This document shows positions 62,812 to 64,000 of a stretch of DNA of 64,000 nucleotides, in pieces. The position numbers and the translations under genes were made by a program. The notes under the pieces are model-generated. The model saw only the letters and a program-made list of their open reading frames with translations, had not been told where the DNA came from and ran no database searches. Origin of the DNA: Sporosarcina sp. P34 (GTDB lineage: Bacteria; Bacillota; Bacilli; Bacillales_A; Planococcaceae); contig NZ_PDZC01000010.1 of assembly GCF_002743375.1 (NCBI RefSeq), positions 60,948-124,947 of the forward strand. Direction: 5' to 3'. The first letter of the stretch is position 1, and each line of letters opens with the position of its first letter.

Positions 62812-63006
62812 TAATCAAAAGAAAAGGAGGTCGTAGTTATAGAGACGAATCGAATCCTAGACACATAACAACGAAGGAGGGGATCCGTAACAATCCAACA
62901 TGGATGATCACGTTGGATAACTACGAATGTGAACATGCAAACTGAAGATGTAGAAAATAATTAGAGACCTTATCTGTTGGTAGTGAACATACAGATAAGG
63001 TCTCTT
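62812..63006 (+). ncRNA. Candidate orphan structured RNA (promoter to terminator)
   Basis: A roughly 195-base transcription unit. Two purine-rich ribosome-site-like tracts lie at AAAAGGAGG (62822) and GAAGGAGGGG (62873), but neither has a usable start codon at the right distance. TCGTAGTTAT (62831-62840) pairs perfectly with ATAACTACGA (62917-62926), enclosing an inner CCAAC/GTTGG hairpin (62895-62916). It ends in a strong terminator. It does not match any riboswitch or sRNA family I know, and no gene lies downstream on that strand. Confidence 0.5.
62962..63006 (+). terminator. Terminator of the orphan transcript
   Basis: GAGACCTTATCTGT pairs with ACAGATAAGGTCTC over 14 bp, then TTGTTTATT. 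It may also slow the minus-strand pdaA transcript. Confidence 0.88.
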
Positions 63007-63008
63007 GT

Positions 63009-63809
63009 TTATTGTGTAATGGTATTTCCTTTCTCATATTCCTCCACTAACTGATCTAGTGAATGGAATTCATAGCCTTGCTTCTTGGCATCACGGATGA
63101 AATCGGGGAGTGCCTCTGCATTATCAGCTGCTACGGTATGCATTAAAATGACAGCGCCTGGGTGCAATTGATTCATTAATTCGTTATAAGCATACGCTTT
63201 TCCTTTTCGTTGATCTCGATGCCAGTCAATGAATGCAACAGACCAGAAAATATGTCTATATCCTAGATCATTTCCTTTTTGCAGTACCTTCGCATTAAAT
63301 GTTCCCTCTGGTGGTCTCGTATAGATTGTCCTCTTTAGACCAGTAGTAGCATATACAATTTCATCTAGTTTCTTCCACTCGTCTTCCATTTGTTGTTCGG
63401 TTATATTCGCCATATTCGGGTGATCATATGAATGATTTCCGATACCATGGCCATCTTTCACCATACGTTTCACCAAATCACTGGCACTTTTCACATAATG
63501 TCCAGTCAAGAAAAATGTGGCGGGCGCTTTCTCCTTTTTCAACGTATCTAAAATGCTTTCAGTGTAGCCGTTCTCATATCCGTTATCGAATGTTAGATAG
63601 ACGACTTTTTTATCTCCTTTCCCTTTGTAAATTGCGCCATAATCATCAAGCAATTTATCTAGTTCTGCTCCGGCAGAAGGGGGAACACCGTCAGTAGCTT
63701 TTTTGAAACCCCAATGAAAAGCATCAGCTTGAACAGTAAAGGGATTCATCACCACGCCAACAATTAGCAAACAAGATGCCAGTAAAATTCCTGACAAATG
63801 ATGAGTCAT
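63009..63809 (-). CDS. pdaA: Delta-lactam-biosynthetic peptidoglycan deacetylase PdaA
   Basis: A 266-residue secreted polysaccharide deacetylase. Residues 1-28 are a signal peptide ending near QADA. The catalytic core has YLTFDNGYENGYT near residue 72 (TFDNGYEN instead of the usual TFDDG, characteristic of PdaA), the metal histidines in GNHSYDHP near 122, and RPPEG near 165 as the third motif. It deacetylates N-acetylmuramic acid to form muramic delta-lactam in the spore cortex, needed for germination. AAAGGAG lies upstream of ATG 63809. This marks the organism as spore-forming. Confidence 0.94.
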   Translation of the reverse strand: MTHHLSGILLASCLLIVGVVMNPFTVQADAFHWGFKKATDGVPPSAGAELDKLLDDYGAIYKGKGDKKVVYLTFDNGYENGYTESILDTLKKEKAPATFFLTGHYVKSASDLVKRMVKDGHGIGNHSYDHPNMANITEQQMEDEWKKLDEIVYATTGLKRTIYTRPPEGTFNAKVLQKGNDLGYRHIFWSVAFIDWHRDQRKGKAYAYNELMNQLHPGAVILMHTVAADNAEALPDFIRDAKKQGYEFHSLDQLVEEYEKGNTITQ

Positions 63810-63869
63810 TAAGCGTCACTCCTTTTTATTAAGCATGTGCCAATACGCTTTTTGTATGTAATAAAAAAA

Positions 63870-63887
63870 GAGGCTGGGACAAAACCC
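63870..63887 (+). repeat. GAGGCTGGGACAAAA-type element
   Basis: AGAGGCTGGGACAAAACC lies just after an A-run and just before a hairpin with a T-run. This phrase recurs at many gene ends in Bacillales, Staphylococci and Listeria; its function is not known to me. Confidence 0.6.
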
Positions 63888-63892
63888 TCCTC

Positions 63893-63945
63893 GAATTGAA
63901 AAAGAACGGACCCATTGAAGTTTATGGAGTCCGTTCTTTTTTATA
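63893..63945 (+). terminator. Terminator hairpin near the right edge
   Basis: AAAAGAACGGAC pairs with GTCCGTTCTTTT around an 18-base loop, with a T-run on the plus strand and an A-run before it. No plus-strand gene is seen just upstream in the window; it may end the minus-strand gene beyond the right edge. Confidence 0.75.
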
Positions 63946-64000
63946 TAAGATTTTTTAGTTTTATGAAGAAAAAAAGGATACCTTCTGATAAAATTTAGTC

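Overview
The window looks like an ordinary chromosomal segment of a low-G+C Gram-positive bacterium of the Planococcaceae, most likely Sporosarcina or a close relative. The reasons are strong AGGAGG-type ribosome sites, frequent TTG and GTG starts, many proteins close to Bacillus subtilis families (CysJ/CysI, MotA/MotB, YeeI, YfkE, YfkJ, DUF1128, PdaA), an SE1561-family protein, and GTTGATC...GATCAAC-bounded repeats of a kind seen in Bacillales. I see no rRNA, tRNA, transposase, integrase, phage gene or CRISPR array.

Layout. 1-3 kb: end of a KGG-repeat stress protein, a HELGH protein of unknown role, and a two-gene sucrose-phosphate synthase/phosphatase-like operon. 3-9.1 kb: a CDP-glycerol glycerophosphotransferase-like protein, an NSS-family sodium symporter, an alpha/beta hydrolase and a secreted alkaline-phosphatase-superfamily enzyme. 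9.2-15 kb: a complete Opp/Dpp peptide ABC importer. 15.1-16.2 kb: a Ca2+/H+ antiporter. 16.7-23.2 kb: a six-gene polyamine operon on the minus strand (speD-speA-speE-speB-carboxyspermidine dehydrogenase-decarboxylase), holding both the decarboxylated-SAM route and the carboxyspermidine route to spermidine, behind a long leader with a terminator and a possible leader peptide. 23.4-30 kb: a thioesterase, an EamA transporter, a DUF1540 miniprotein, a cytochrome P450, an FtsH-like protease and a DUF2157/GDYXXLXY membrane pair.

30.2-39.5 kb is a sulfur-assimilation region: cysJI on the plus strand, a thioredoxin-like protein, then cysH-sat-cysC-cobA-sirB-sirC on the minus strand. Together they take sulfate to sulfide and make the sirohaem that CysI needs. 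No sulfate transporter is in the window.

40-53.6 kb is mixed housekeeping: YebC-family regulator, SLAP protein, LMW phosphatase, pseudouridine synthase, ATP-grasp ligase, chemoreceptor, FemA-like transferase, DEAD-box-type helicase, methionine aminopeptidase, a frameshifted TspO-like gene, an acetyltransferase, carbonic anhydrase and an M29 aminopeptidase. A 21-bp-period repeat array lies at 51.2-51.3 kb. 53.7-64 kb: motAB, DUF1128, an alanine/glycine symporter, YtxH and YihY proteins, a P1B-4 metal ATPase behind a Fur-like box, a class I fumarase, SE1561, an orphan structured transcript and PdaA.

Most interesting: the attenuator-like leader of the polyamine operon (23.07-23.27 kb), the orphan promoter-structure-terminator unit at 62.8-63.0 kb, and the 21-bp-period array bounded by two similar hairpins. 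Nearly all other genes belong to known families. Start codons were chosen by eye from ribosome-site spacing and family N-termini.
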